Assembly: GCA_963712305.1 (NCBI GenBank)
Contig: CAVQHI010000001.1
Location: forward strand, 992,001-1,056,000
From: DATFNI01 sp963712305
GTDB lineage: Bacteria > Bacteroidota > Rhodothermia > Balneolales > DATFMH01
DNA: 64,000 nt
Reading direction: 5' to 3'
A model generated the notes under the pieces. It made no database searches, was not told the origin of the DNA, and was given only the letters and a program-made list of their open reading frames with translations. Positions 8,098 to 15,715 of the stretch are shown here, piece by piece; the first letter of the stretch is position 1; every line of letters begins with the position of its first letter. Made by a program: the position numbers and the translations under genes.

Positions 8098-9729
8098 ATG
8101 ACCTCAACTGATGTACTCCATAACGGACGAGAAGCATTTCAAAAGCAAGCATGGATGAAGGCTTATGATTTCCTGGCTTCTGCAGATCAGGAAGATTCGT
8201 TACAGGCCAAAGACCTGGAATTCTTTGCCAGGGCCGCCTACCTTACGGGTAACGAATCCGAAAGTAACGAGATCTGGGCGCGTGCATACCAGGAGTTTTT
8301 AAATGAAGAGAACATCCCTAAGGCCGTATACTGTGCTTTTTGGCTGGGAATGAACCTGTTCAATCAGGGGGAAGGAGCACAGGGAAGCGGCTGGATGGCC
8401 CGTGCTGGTCGGCTGGCAGACGACTGTCCGGAATGTGCCGAGAAAGGATTTCTGTTGGTACCGCAGGCTCTGCAGCATATGCGCGAAGGCGACGGCAAAG
8501 GTGCCCATAACCTGTTCAACAATGCTTTTAAACTGGGCAAACATTTTAGCAATCCGGACCTCATGGCTCTCGGCCAGCTGGGATGCGGGCAGGCACTCAT
8601 CATGCAAAAAAAGATTTCAGAAGGCACCACCCTGCTCGATGAAGCGATGGTCGCCGTTGTCTCCGATGAGATTTCTCCCATCATAGCCGGGATCGTCTAT
8701 TGTGCCGTCATAGAAACCTGCCAAAAGATTTACGATTTACGCCGGGCGCAGGAATGGACTTCCGCCCTCAGCCGTTGGTGCGATTCTCATCCCGAGCTGG
8801 TGCCATATCGTGGTCAGTGCCTCGTGCGGCGCGCCGAGATCATGCAGTTGCATGGTGAATGGCCCGACGCCATCACCGAAGTGCAGCGGGCCTGTGAATT
8901 GTTATCGAAACCGCCCGGAGATACAGCAGCCGGCGAAGCCTTCTACCGTCAGGGGGAACTCCACCGGTTACAGGGACACTTTTCAAAGGCCATAGAAATG
9001 TACCGGCAAGCCAGCAAGTGGGGACGAAAACCGCAGCCCGGACTGGCTCTGTTGCGGCTGATGCAGGGACAACTCGATGTCGCCAAAGCTGCCATCCTCC
9101 AGTTGGCCAAGGAGAAGAATGATCCTATTACCCGCTCCCGGATGCTCACCGCCTATGTGGAGATCATGCTTGCGACCGGCGAGTTGCAGGATGCCCGCAA
9201 AGCAGTAGATGAACTGTCAAAAATCGCTTCACAATTTCATGCGAACTACCTCAACGCCATCGCCCGTTATACGGAAGGAAGTCTTTTACTTGCAACCGAA
9301 GAGACGCATCCCGCCCTCGAGAAACTGCTCGAATCGTGGTCGCTCTTTAACAAGATTGAGGCAGCGTATGAATCCGCCAAGACCCGCGTGCTGATCGGGC
9401 AAGCCTGCCAGAAACTCGGTGACAGAGACACGGCTGATATGGAATTTGAATCCGCCCGGCATATTTTTAAACAACTCGGCGCCGCTCCCGATCTTGATCG
9501 ATTGGACGCCCTCACAAGCCATTCAACGGATAATACTCACGGCCTGACACCCCGCGAACAGGAAGTACTGCAGCAGTTGGCAACAGGGAAAACCAACAAA
9601 GAGATCGCCTCCGTACTGTTCATCAGCGAGCGGACCGTCGACCGTCATGTCAGCAATATTTTGGGGAAGCTGAATGTGACCTCACGTTCGGCCGCTACGG
9701 CCTATGCCTACGAGCATGACCTCATCTAA
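8098..9729 (+). CDS. TPR-containing LuxR-family transcriptional regulator
   Basis: A 543-residue protein with no membrane segment. Residues about 15-465 are alpha-helical tetratricopeptide-like repeats (GEAFYRQGELHRLQGHFSKA; IEMYRQASKWGR; MQGQLDVAKAAILQLA). The C-terminal 65 residues are a LuxR/GerE helix-turn-helix: LTPREQEVLQQLATGKTNKE then IASVLFISERTVDRHVSNIL. The architecture resembles the C-terminal half of MalT/LAL regulators without the N-terminal NTPase, so activity is probably set by ligand or partner binding to the TPR solenoid. AGGG lies just upstream of the ATG. The following hydrolase-fold and methyltransferase genes are the likely targets; an 18-bp inverted repeat at 9964-9981 lies between. 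GC content is visibly higher than in the loci further right. Confidence 0.85.
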   Translation: MTSTDVLHNGREAFQKQAWMKAYDFLASADQEDSLQAKDLEFFARAAYLTGNESESNEIWARAYQEFLNEENIPKAVYCAFWLGMNLFNQGEGAQGSGWMARAGRLADDCPECAEKGFLLVPQALQHMREGDGKGAHNLFNNAFKLGKHFSNPDLMALGQLGCGQALIMQKKISEGTTLLDEAMVAVVSDEISPIIAGIVYCAVIETCQKIYDLRRAQEWTSALSRWCDSHPELVPYRGQCLVRRAEIMQLHGEWPDAITEVQRACELLSKPPGDTAAGEAFYRQGELHRLQGHFSKAIEMYRQASKWGRKPQPGLALLRLMQGQLDVAKAAILQLAKEKNDPITRSRMLTAYVEIMLATGELQDARKAVDELSKIASQFHANYLNAIARYTEGSLLLATEETHPALEKLLESWSLFNKIEAAYESAKTRVLIGQACQKLGDRDTADMEFESARHIFKQLGAAPDLDRLDALTSHSTDNTHGLTPREQEVLQQLATGKTNKEIASVLFISERTVDRHVSNILGKLNVTSRSAATAYAYEHDLI

Positions 9730-9738
9730 CCCGCATTT

Positions 9739-9850
9739 CTCACCAAGAAATTTGGTCGCCTGCAAGGCGTCACGGAAATGGTGCCAGAATCGTACTTACG
9801 TACGTTGATAAGCTATTTTCGGGACAACGCAGCAGGCGTGCAAATTTCGC
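9739..9850. repeat. Imperfect palindromic intergenic element (about 110 bases)
   Basis: Outer arms AAATTTGGTCGCCTGC and GCAGGCGTGCAAATTT are near-perfect inverted repeats. Further pairing occurs inside (GCGTCACGG against GGGACAACGC), and the centre is the exact palindrome GTACTTACGTAC-like core around 9795. The whole can fold into one long cruciform or RNA hairpin directly after the LuxR-family stop. The design matches dispersed palindromic intergenic elements (REP/MITE-like). Whether it recurs elsewhere in the genome cannot be seen here; only one copy is in this window. It could also act as a transcription terminator or mRNA stabiliser. Confidence 0.6.
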
Positions 9851-9963
9851 AGCGTACTACAGGATATAACTTGAGATAAGGTTCTAAAATAAGAGTATCT
9901 CATTCTTGTTCAAAAGCTTATAGTCTTTTAAAATTTATTTTGTGAGAAATGCGGGCTGAACTC

Positions 9964-9981
9964 ATGGGTGATAGTACCCAT
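9964..9981. promoter_or_regulatory. Inverted repeat, candidate operator of the hydrolase-methyltransferase unit
   Basis: ATGGGT-GATAGT-ACCCAT is a perfect 6-bp inverted repeat with a 6-base spacer, about 280 bases upstream of the hydrolase-fold gene and downstream of the LuxR-family regulator. LuxR-family proteins bind such dyads, but the link is inferred from position only. Confidence 0.35.
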
Positions 9982-10180
9982 ATCCCTTCTTTTTAAAACT
10001 TGGGTATTCTCTCCGATTCGCAAACCTTCCGGGCTATCCATATTTGGAATAACCTGAGTTCGACATAAGGTTCAGGAAAGTCCCTCAGTGTCATTTTCTC
10101 GATATCTCGGGATCAGGAAATATAGCCGGCCCGGTAGCACTTAAAGACATCGTACGTATATCACGTTTACAACCAGGTTA

Positions 10181-10217
10181 GATTCCTCGGCTCGTTTCAC
10201 TTCGCTCGGAATGACAC
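10181..10217. repeat. Short CTCGG...TTCGCTCGGAATGACAC intergenic motif
   Basis: The sequence around TTCACTTCGCTCGGAATGAC resembles a motif often found dispersed in bacterial intergenic DNA. A single copy is present here, so repeat status rests on resemblance alone. Confidence 0.25.
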
Positions 10218-10257
10218 TATGAGAGGGCTAAACTTTCACAATAACACGGAGGTGATC

Positions 10258-11178
10258 ATGAATACACGACTTAAAACACACCGCATCGATCGTCCTAAAA
10301 TAAGCACTAACCGCTTGCGACTGCTGGCCGACCTCCCGGTCACCGAGCAACATCTTGATCTTGCCGGCATATCTACTGCTGTACTGGTTGGGGGTGAAGG
10401 TGCGCCGGTAATTTTGCTACACGGTCCCGGAGAAACGTCTCTCTGGTGGATGCGGGTCATCCCCAAACTGGTGAACACCCACCGAGTGATTGTGCCCGAC
10501 TTGCCCGGACACGGTTCTTCCAAAATTGACAGCGACAAACTGGATACCGAACTCATATTAAACTGGCTCAGCGAGTTGATTCAACATACCTGCCCCTCTC
10601 CTCCTGTATTGGTAGGGAATATCCTCGGCGGATCTATCGGAGCCCGCTTTTGTGTGAATCACGGGGAACAAGTTGGACAGTTGGTGCTTGTAAATTCCCT
10701 CGGACTCGGAAAATTCAGACCTGCACCAAGTTTCGCTTTCGGATTATTCCGCTTTATGATCTGGTCGACCGAGAAAAATTTTGATCGGTTCTTCCCAAAT
10801 TGCATGTACGATGTAGATGGGTTGCAAAATCGTATGGGAAATAAATGGGGTCCGTTCGTGAAATACAATCTCGAATGCGCAAACGATAAGGAACGAAGTG
10901 ACGCTTTGCAATTCCTGATGAAAAAGCTCGGAATCCCGAAGATTCCTGACGATGAGCTGGAAAAAATTGACGTCCCGACATCACTGATCTGGGGACGCCA
11001 TGACAAAGCTAACAAGCTGAAAATAGCCAAATCTGCCAGCAAACATTTCGGATGGCCGCTATATGTTATTGACGAAACCCGCGACGACCCCAAACTCGAA
11101 CGTCCCGGTGCTTTTGTACAAGCACTGTACGAATCGGTCGGTTACCGGCATCCTCATCCGAATGAAGTCAATCATTAA
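10258..11178 (+). CDS. Alpha/beta-hydrolase-fold protein lacking catalytic Ser and His (probable pseudoenzyme)
   Basis: 306 residues from the ATG at 10258, preceded by GGAGGTGATC; an upstream in-frame start at 10219 has no such site. The fold is clear: VILLHGPGETSLWWMRVIP (oxyanion region), VIVPDLPGHGSS, LVGNILGGSIGARF (nucleophile elbow), SLIWGRHDKAN (acid strand) and DDPKLERPGAFVQAL. In active relatives the elbow reads GHSLGG; here it is G-N-I-L-G-G with Ile (about residue 122) in place of Ser. The GHDP-type motif that carries catalytic His reads RDDP. A normal esterase or hydrolase mechanism is therefore not possible, while the acid remains. A binding or regulatory role is likely. It is co-directional with the methyltransferase gene 23 bases downstream and the LuxR-type regulator upstream. 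Confidence 0.85.
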   Translation: MNTRLKTHRIDRPKISTNRLRLLADLPVTEQHLDLAGISTAVLVGGEGAPVILLHGPGETSLWWMRVIPKLVNTHRVIVPDLPGHGSSKIDSDKLDTELILNWLSELIQHTCPSPPVLVGNILGGSIGARFCVNHGEQVGQLVLVNSLGLGKFRPAPSFAFGLFRFMIWSTEKNFDRFFPNCMYDVDGLQNRMGNKWGPFVKYNLECANDKERSDALQFLMKKLGIPKIPDDELEKIDVPTSLIWGRHDKANKLKIAKSASKHFGWPLYVIDETRDDPKLERPGAFVQALYESVGYRHPHPNEVNH

Positions 11179-11201
11179 AACATTTTCCAGGAGGTACGAT
11201 T

Positions 11202-12002
11202 ATGTATAAACAACATTTTGATGAGACCTATAGCACCAAAGCACCCGAAAATTACGAGCGTTTTTTTGTGCCGGTGATCGGCAAACCACTGGCTGAGGAC
11301 CTGGTGAAACTGGCCGATCTGCAAGCCGGCGAAAGCGTGTTGGACGTGGCCTGCGGCACAGGTATCGTTGCTCGGCTTGCTTCTCACAAAGTAGGTCGTG
11401 AAGGTTCGGTGAGTGGTCTGGATGTCAACCCGGGGATGCTGGATATTGCACGATCGCTCGATGAATCCGCGGATTGGTATGAGGCTAGCGCCGAAGCCAT
11501 CCCTCTGTCCGATGACACTTTTGATGTGGTATTTTGCCAGATGGGCCTGCAATTTATGGAAGACAAGGTAGTGGCCATGCAAGAGATGCGGCGTGTGCTG
11601 GCGCCCGATGGCCGCTTGCTGCTAAACGTACCCGGACCCGCCGCCGACCTGTTTATCGTGATGGCCGAGGCCATGAAAAAACATATCAGTGAACAAGCTG
11701 CGGGCTTCGTCTCTCACGTATTTTCGCTGTATGATCCCGTCGGGATCGAAGAACTTGCAATCCGGGCAGGATTCCGTGACATCCGTGTGGAGACACATAA
11801 AAAAGAACTACACCTTCCCAAAGCCGAAGAGTTTCTGTGGCAGTACGTGTTCAGCACCCCGCTGGCCGCCGTGGTGTCCCAGGCGGACGAAGCTTCACAC
11901 ATCGCCCTGGAAAAAGATGTTGTAAAGCAGTGGCAAAACTATGCCAAAAACGGCTCTGTGATCTACGCCCAGCCTGTGGTGACCGTGTTCGCCTACAAAT
12001 AG
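11202..12002 (+). CDS. Class I SAM-dependent methyltransferase
   Basis: A 266-residue protein. The SAM-binding motif I VLDVACGTGIVARLA (about residues 46-60) is followed by the acidic strand end SGLDVNPGMLDIA, motif II-like DDTFDVVFCQMGLQFMEDK and the post-motif MQEMRRVLAPDGRLLL. This is the UbiE/Methyltransf_11 pattern. The C-terminal 90 residues would shape the acceptor site. The acceptor is unknown. CCAGGAGGTACGATT precedes the ATG, an excellent ribosome binding site, and the gene lies 23 bases after the hydrolase-like gene, so the two form an operon that ends at the terminator near 12088. It is cytoplasmic, with high GC matching the LuxR-type regulator upstream. Confidence 0.9.
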   Translation: MYKQHFDETYSTKAPENYERFFVPVIGKPLAEDLVKLADLQAGESVLDVACGTGIVARLASHKVGREGSVSGLDVNPGMLDIARSLDESADWYEASAEAIPLSDDTFDVVFCQMGLQFMEDKVVAMQEMRRVLAPDGRLLLNVPGPAADLFIVMAEAMKKHISEQAAGFVSHVFSLYDPVGIEELAIRAGFRDIRVETHKKELHLPKAEEFLWQYVFSTPLAAVVSQADEASHIALEKDVVKQWQNYAKNGSVIYAQPVVTVFAYK

Positions 12003-12087
12003 CGTTATCCATCTGAAATGAGGAAATACAGTTAAAAAGCTCAATTCATTCCAGGAATTTACGGTTTGGGGAATAAGGAAGTACTTC

Positions 12088-12123
12088 AACCCTTGTAAAT
12101 ACATATCTTGCAAGGGTTTTTAT
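12088..12123 (+). terminator. Intrinsic terminator after the methyltransferase gene
   Basis: Stem AACCCTTG (12088-12095) pairs with CAAGGGTT (12111-12118), followed by TTTATTTT. Confidence 0.75.
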
Positions 12124-12374
12124 TTTGAGGCATCATAAATATCTGAATATTTCTCTCTTTGTGGACCTAGTGGTTAATCCCCAATAAAGACCAAGCATAT
12201 AGCACTTGTGCAATTCACTGAAATTATTGTGGATTGTCTTATGTACATAAATCCGTATTCACTGGTGGCTGGTGAAGTTATTCTTTTGAATCGGAATTTT
12301 AGACCTAAGCGTCTGACGTGTATAGCAAAGGTTTCTTATACTGCAACAGAAGGCAAACTCATAATCAAACCAAA
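12124..12374. other. Intergenic region upstream of the BNR lipoprotein gene
   Basis: Together with 12003-12123 this makes a gene-free stretch of about 370 bases. After the terminator I see only AT-rich sequence that should contain the promoter of the BNR lipoprotein gene. No inverted repeat or RNA gene is apparent. Confidence 0.4.
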
Positions 12375-13472
12375 ATGATGAAAAGAGCATCGTTACTATT
12401 GATAGTCTTCTGCTTAGGCTTAGCAGGTTGCAAAAACAAACATTCCGAAAGATGGAAAACCGGGATTATCAAAGACGAATTTATTTTCAAGAAAGCGCCG
12501 TTCCAATCCTGTCATGCCTCCACAATTGCCGAAACGAAGTACGGGCTGATAGCCGCCTGGTTTGGGGGTACCAGGGAGGGAAATCCGGACATCGGCATCT
12601 GGGTGAGCCGGAAAGATAAGGGCAGTCAAGAGTGGACGAAGCCGGCAGAGGTAGCGAACGGTGTACAAAACGACAGTACCCGTTATCCCTGCTGGAACCC
12701 GGTATTATTTCAGGCCCCTGAGGGGAAGACCCTGCTATTCTATAAGATTGGTCCCAGCCCATCAACATGGTGGGGAATGTTACTCACATCAACCGATGGT
12801 GGGAAAAGCTGGTCAAAATCTGAAAAACTGCCGGATGGAATCTTAGGTCCGATCAAAGATAAACCGGTGCTTTTAAACAACGGTAATCTGCTTTGCGGAT
12901 CCAGCACAGAGGGCCATGGCTGGCAGGTTCATTTTGAGATTACACCCGACTTTGGGAAAACATGGTATAAAATCGGCCCAATAAATGATGCAAAAACTTA
13001 TAATGCCATCCAGCCTACTATCCTGTTTCATAAGGATGGTAGACTTCAGGCTTTGTGCAGAAGTAAGAACAGGGCCATATTACAAACGTGGTCTTCGGAT
13101 AGTGGAAAGACCTGGTCGCCCCTGGCCAAAACCTCCCTTCCCAATAACGATTCTGGTATCGATGCAGTAACCTTAAAAGATGGCCGTCAATTACTGGTGT
13201 ATAATCACGTATTGCCTCCTGATGGAAAATATAAAGGAGCCCGCTCTCCTTTGAATGTGGCGGTATCCAAAGACGGCAAGATGTGGAATGCCGCATTGGT
13301 TTTGGAGGATACTCCAAATGAAAAATTCTCTTATCCGGCCGTCATCCAGACGAGCGACGGACTCGTTCATATCGTTTACACATGGAAGAGAAAAAGAATC
13401 AGGCATGTCGTCATCGACCCCTCCCGGTTAAAATTAACAAAAATAGTTGACGGGAAGTGGCCCCAGGAATAG
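12375..13472 (+). CDS. BNR/neuraminidase-fold propeller lipoprotein
   Basis: 365 residues from the ATG at 12375, which starts a lipoprotein signal (MMKRASLLLIVFCLGLAGC) with a clear lipobox. The longer frame starts at GTG 12318 and would bury the signal. The mature part is a six-bladed sialidase-type propeller (BNR_2 type). It opens HASTIAETKYGLIAAWFGGT, and Asp-box repeats appear at STDGGKSWSKSE, TPDFGKTWYKIG and SSDSGKTWSPLA. Relatives are often annotated exo-alpha-sialidase, but the FRIP arginine motif of true GH33 enzymes is not visible, so sialic-acid specificity is not supported. It probably acts on a glycan at the outer membrane. It is distantly similar to the propeller protein at 37818-39149. 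It stands alone between the methyltransferase and hipBST. Confidence 0.75.
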   Translation: MMKRASLLLIVFCLGLAGCKNKHSERWKTGIIKDEFIFKKAPFQSCHASTIAETKYGLIAAWFGGTREGNPDIGIWVSRKDKGSQEWTKPAEVANGVQNDSTRYPCWNPVLFQAPEGKTLLFYKIGPSPSTWWGMLLTSTDGGKSWSKSEKLPDGILGPIKDKPVLLNNGNLLCGSSTEGHGWQVHFEITPDFGKTWYKIGPINDAKTYNAIQPTILFHKDGRLQALCRSKNRAILQTWSSDSGKTWSPLAKTSLPNNDSGIDAVTLKDGRQLLVYNHVLPPDGKYKGARSPLNVAVSKDGKMWNAALVLEDTPNEKFSYPAVIQTSDGLVHIVYTWKRKRIRHVVIDPSRLKLTKIVDGKWPQE

Positions 13473-13824
13473 ATGTCCGGTGATAAAACTACCTATTCTC
13501 CCTTGCGTTCATTCAGGAACTGCGCATTAACTGCTGTGGTGGATCAGTTCTTGCCGGGAAAACTCTCTTGGGCTCAATCTTCTGGATGGATTGGATATAT
13601 GGTTTGATGGGGTCTCTTTATTCAATCATACAATCATTCATTTATACATTCTTGTCAGTAGCAGTCCGTGTTATCCGCGTTGTCCTTCCATAGCGATCCT
13701 ATCAGTGCAGTACTATTGATGGTCCTTTTTATATGCTACTTACAAATATCAAAAGTTGGCTCACTTAATTTTAAAAATATTCAGGCCATTCATATCACTA
13801 CATTAATATGCTAAAATACAAGAT
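13473..13824. other. Intergenic region, nothing recognised
   Basis: About 350 bases between the BNR gene and the first HipB operator. No terminator-like hairpin, RNA or repeat is evident; base composition becomes AT-rich towards 13800. Confidence 0.4.
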
Positions 13825-13842
13825 TTACTGCTATAGCAGTAA
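13825..13842. promoter_or_regulatory. HipB operator O1 (perfect palindrome)
   Basis: TTACTGCTATAGCAGTAA is an exact 18-bp palindrome, 155 bases upstream of the hipB start. It is the best-conserved of three similar sites (13825, 13897, 13968) at 71-72 bp intervals. Confidence 0.75.
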
Positions 13843-13896
13843 TAATATAATTAATCATTACCAATGAAGGCATTTACTGATGCTATTGCTACATAT

Positions 13897-13914
13897 TTAC
13901 CGCTAGAACAGTAA
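13897..13914. promoter_or_regulatory. HipB operator O2
   Basis: TTACCGCTAGAACAGTAA is an imperfect version of the O1 palindrome with identical outer arms (TTAC...GTAA), 72 bp from O1. Confidence 0.7.
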
Positions 13915-13967
13915 ATATTACTATTACAAGATGATTCTTATCCGATAAATCACTATAATAAACGATA

Positions 13968-13985
13968 ATACTGCCATAACAGTAA
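13968..13985. promoter_or_regulatory. HipB operator O3
   Basis: ATACTGCCATAACAGTAA is a third copy of the dyad, 71 bp from O2. It ends 11 bases before the hipB ATG, so an occupied site would block transcription or translation initiation. Confidence 0.7.
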
Positions 13986-13996
13986 TTAACAGCATT

Positions 13997-14233
13997 ATGG
14001 AAAATATCGGACCTCTCATTCACTGTCATCGAAAGAAAAGCAACCTGACTCAAAAACAACTGGCCGATCTGGCTGGTGTGGGAAAGACAGCCGTGTTTGA
14101 TATCGAGCACGGCAAGAAGTCTGTGCAATTTGACACCCTTCAAAAGGTATGTAACGTTCTCAATATTTCTATCAAACTGCACAGTCCGATTATGGAGCAA
14201 TGCATTGAGGAGGTTCAACATGCGAAAGGCTGA
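13997..14233 (+). CDS. hipB: HipB-like XRE-family antitoxin/repressor
   Basis: A 78-residue protein that is essentially one Cro/CI helix-turn-helix: LIHCHRKKSNLTQKQLADLA, GVGKTAVFDIEHGKKS, then VQFDTLQKVCNVLNISIKL. The phrase FDIEHGKKSVQFDTL with a C-terminal strand is diagnostic of HipB rather than generic XRE regulators. It dimerises, binds operators and represses its own operon. The gene is directly downstream of three matching palindromes, and its end overlaps the hipS start by 14 bases. In HipBST systems HipB contributes DNA binding while neutralisation is mainly by HipS. Recognition is confident from motif and context. Confidence 0.92.
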   Translation: MENIGPLIHCHRKKSNLTQKQLADLAGVGKTAVFDIEHGKKSVQFDTLQKVCNVLNISIKLHSPIMEQCIEEVQHAKG

Positions 14234-14534
14234 CGTGTTTATGCATAATCACAAAGCTGGCATACTCATCGAGGAGGAGAAAAACAGTCGATATCGATTC
14301 ATCTACGATGAATATTATGATGGTCCACCCGTTTCTGTAACAATGCCGCTGGAAAAGCGGGAGTACCACTATGATCACTTCCCTTCTTTCTTTGAAGGCC
14401 TGCTGCCGGAGGGAGTAAACCTGGAGATGCTATTGCGAAGTAAAAAGATCGACCGGGACGACCCTTTTTCCCAACTGATGGCTGTTGGAGAGGACACGGT
14501 AGGAGCGGTAACGGTACGTGAGGTTCATGAATGA
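14220..14534 (+). CDS. hipS: HipS-like small protein (HipA N-subdomain 1 homologue)
   Basis: 104 residues from the ATG at 14220 with GAGGAGG upstream; longer open frames in this register have no ribosome binding site. It matches the N-terminal subdomain of HipA kinases: RKADVFMHNHKAGILIEEE, FIYDEYYDGPPVSVTMPL, and the signature HFPSFFEGLLPEGVNLEML with VGEDTVGAVTV. In ordinary HipA this is fused to the kinase; here it is a separate gene, as in HipBST of enteropathogenic E. coli, where HipS is the antitoxin that blocks the kinase. It overlaps hipB by 14 bases and hipT by 4 bases (ATGA), so the three are translationally coupled. Confidence 0.92.
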   Translation: MRKADVFMHNHKAGILIEEEKNSRYRFIYDEYYDGPPVSVTMPLEKREYHYDHFPSFFEGLLPEGVNLEMLLRSKKIDRDDPFSQLMAVGEDTVGAVTVREVHE

Positions 14535-15457
14535 CTCGCTGCCCGATTACCTATGAGAAAATAACTTCCGGGAGGTACAGCCAGACCGGCCTTCGTAAGC
14601 TCAATCCCGCATTAAAAGACCTCAAGCCATTTCCGTATGATCGTAAAGAGCAGATTCGGGAAGCACAGAAGCGAATGACGAAGATGTCCATTGCCGGCGT
14701 GCAACCCAAACTCAGCGCCCAGCTCAGTGTGAAGGATCAGGTTTTCAGGGTTGTGGATAAACACGGCAGCTTTATCCTCAAACCCGAGCTCCTGGATTAT
14801 GGGGAGGTCCCGCAGAATGAAGATGTCACCATGAGAATGGCGGAGGTCTCCGGAATAGAGATTCCCTTGCACGGCTTGATCTACGCCAAAGATAACTCGA
14901 TGCTCTATTTTATCCGCCGGTTCGACCGCACCGGCCATTCGGGGAAAGTACACGTCGAAGACTTTGCCCAGGTGGCCGGTATGAGCCGGGAAACGAAATA
15001 TGATTACTCCATGGAGAAAGCAGTGACGCTCATAGAGAACTACTGCACGTTTCCCATGGTGGAGAAGATGAAACTGTTCCGGCGCGTCCTCTTCTGCTGG
15101 CTGACAGGCAACGAGGATATGCACCTGAAAAATTTTTCTCTTATACACCGGGATAGAAAAATCGAACTCTCTCCTGCCTATGATTTGCTGAATACTACCA
15201 TCATCCTTGCAAATCCGGCCGAAGAAATGGCACTCCCACTGCAGGGGAAGAAATCTAATTTCAGCCACGATATTTTCATTAAGTACTTTGGCAAGGAACG
15301 GCTCGGATTGAATGATAAAGTGTTAGCCAATATTGAAGGTGAATTAAAGAAGGCATACCCAGAATGGGAGCGACTCATTGAGATCAGTTTTCTGAGTGAT
15401 GAAAAGAAAGAGTCATACAAAAGGCTTTTGAAACAGAGAAGATCATTATTTGATTAG
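14531..15457 (+). CDS. hipT: HipT-like serine/threonine kinase toxin
   Basis: A 308-residue kinase. It has the Gly-rich loop segment SIAGVQPKLS (residues 53-62), the ATP-binding lysine in SFILKPE (K84), the catalytic loop GNEDMHLKN (D196, N201) and the metal-binding segment SPAYD (D218). It lacks the HipA N-subdomain, which is supplied by the adjacent hipS gene. E. coli HipT autophosphorylates at two serines in an S-I-S loop; here the loop reads S-I-A, so the second site is missing, one of the naturally variable positions in the family. Characterised HipT phosphorylates tryptophanyl-tRNA synthetase; the target here is not knowable from sequence. The start overlaps the hipS stop (ATGA). It is followed by a bidirectional terminator. 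Confidence 0.93.
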   Translation: MTRCPITYEKITSGRYSQTGLRKLNPALKDLKPFPYDRKEQIREAQKRMTKMSIAGVQPKLSAQLSVKDQVFRVVDKHGSFILKPELLDYGEVPQNEDVTMRMAEVSGIEIPLHGLIYAKDNSMLYFIRRFDRTGHSGKVHVEDFAQVAGMSRETKYDYSMEKAVTLIENYCTFPMVEKMKLFRRVLFCWLTGNEDMHLKNFSLIHRDRKIELSPAYDLLNTTIILANPAEEMALPLQGKKSNFSHDIFIKYFGKERLGLNDKVLANIEGELKKAYPEWERLIEISFLSDEKKESYKRLLKQRRSLFD

Positions 15458-15644
15458 TAGCTACACCGTGTTTGATTCAAAGAAAAAACAAAATTAACTG
15501 TTCACTCCCTTTGGCATATCTATAAAATATACCTGGATCTAAATCACTGCCAGTGTGATTCATTAGTAGAAGTAAAAGCCCAAAACTAAATGTAAATTTC
15601 TTTTTTTAGTCTTCGATACATAGACTGATCGGCTTTAAATTAGT

Positions 15645-15678
15645 AATCCCCGTTTTAGTTCCCTAAAACGGGGATTTT
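15645..15678. terminator. Bidirectional terminator between hipT and locus 1
   Basis: Stem AATCCCCGTTTTAG pairs with CTAAAACGGGGATT around a TTCC loop and is followed by TT on both strands. It separates the convergent hipBST operon and the end of the locus 1 operon. Confidence 0.85.
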
Positions 15679-15715
15679 AGGTTTAAAGCACCATAGTGGT
15701 GGGTGTGAACATCAT

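Noticed and set aside
12375..13472. Annotation as exo-alpha-sialidase.
   Set aside because: Only the generic BNR propeller is visible; the FRIP arginine motif needed for sialidase is not.
13825..13985. The three repeated palindromes as a CRISPR-like array.
   Set aside because: The units are self-palindromic operator-like sites with only three copies, no conserved full repeat and no cas genes; they precede hipB.
14076..14219. Longer start for the hipS frame.
   Set aside because: The extension lies in another register of hipB and lacks similarity to HipA; the ATG at 14220 has GAGGAGG and matches the HipA N-terminus.
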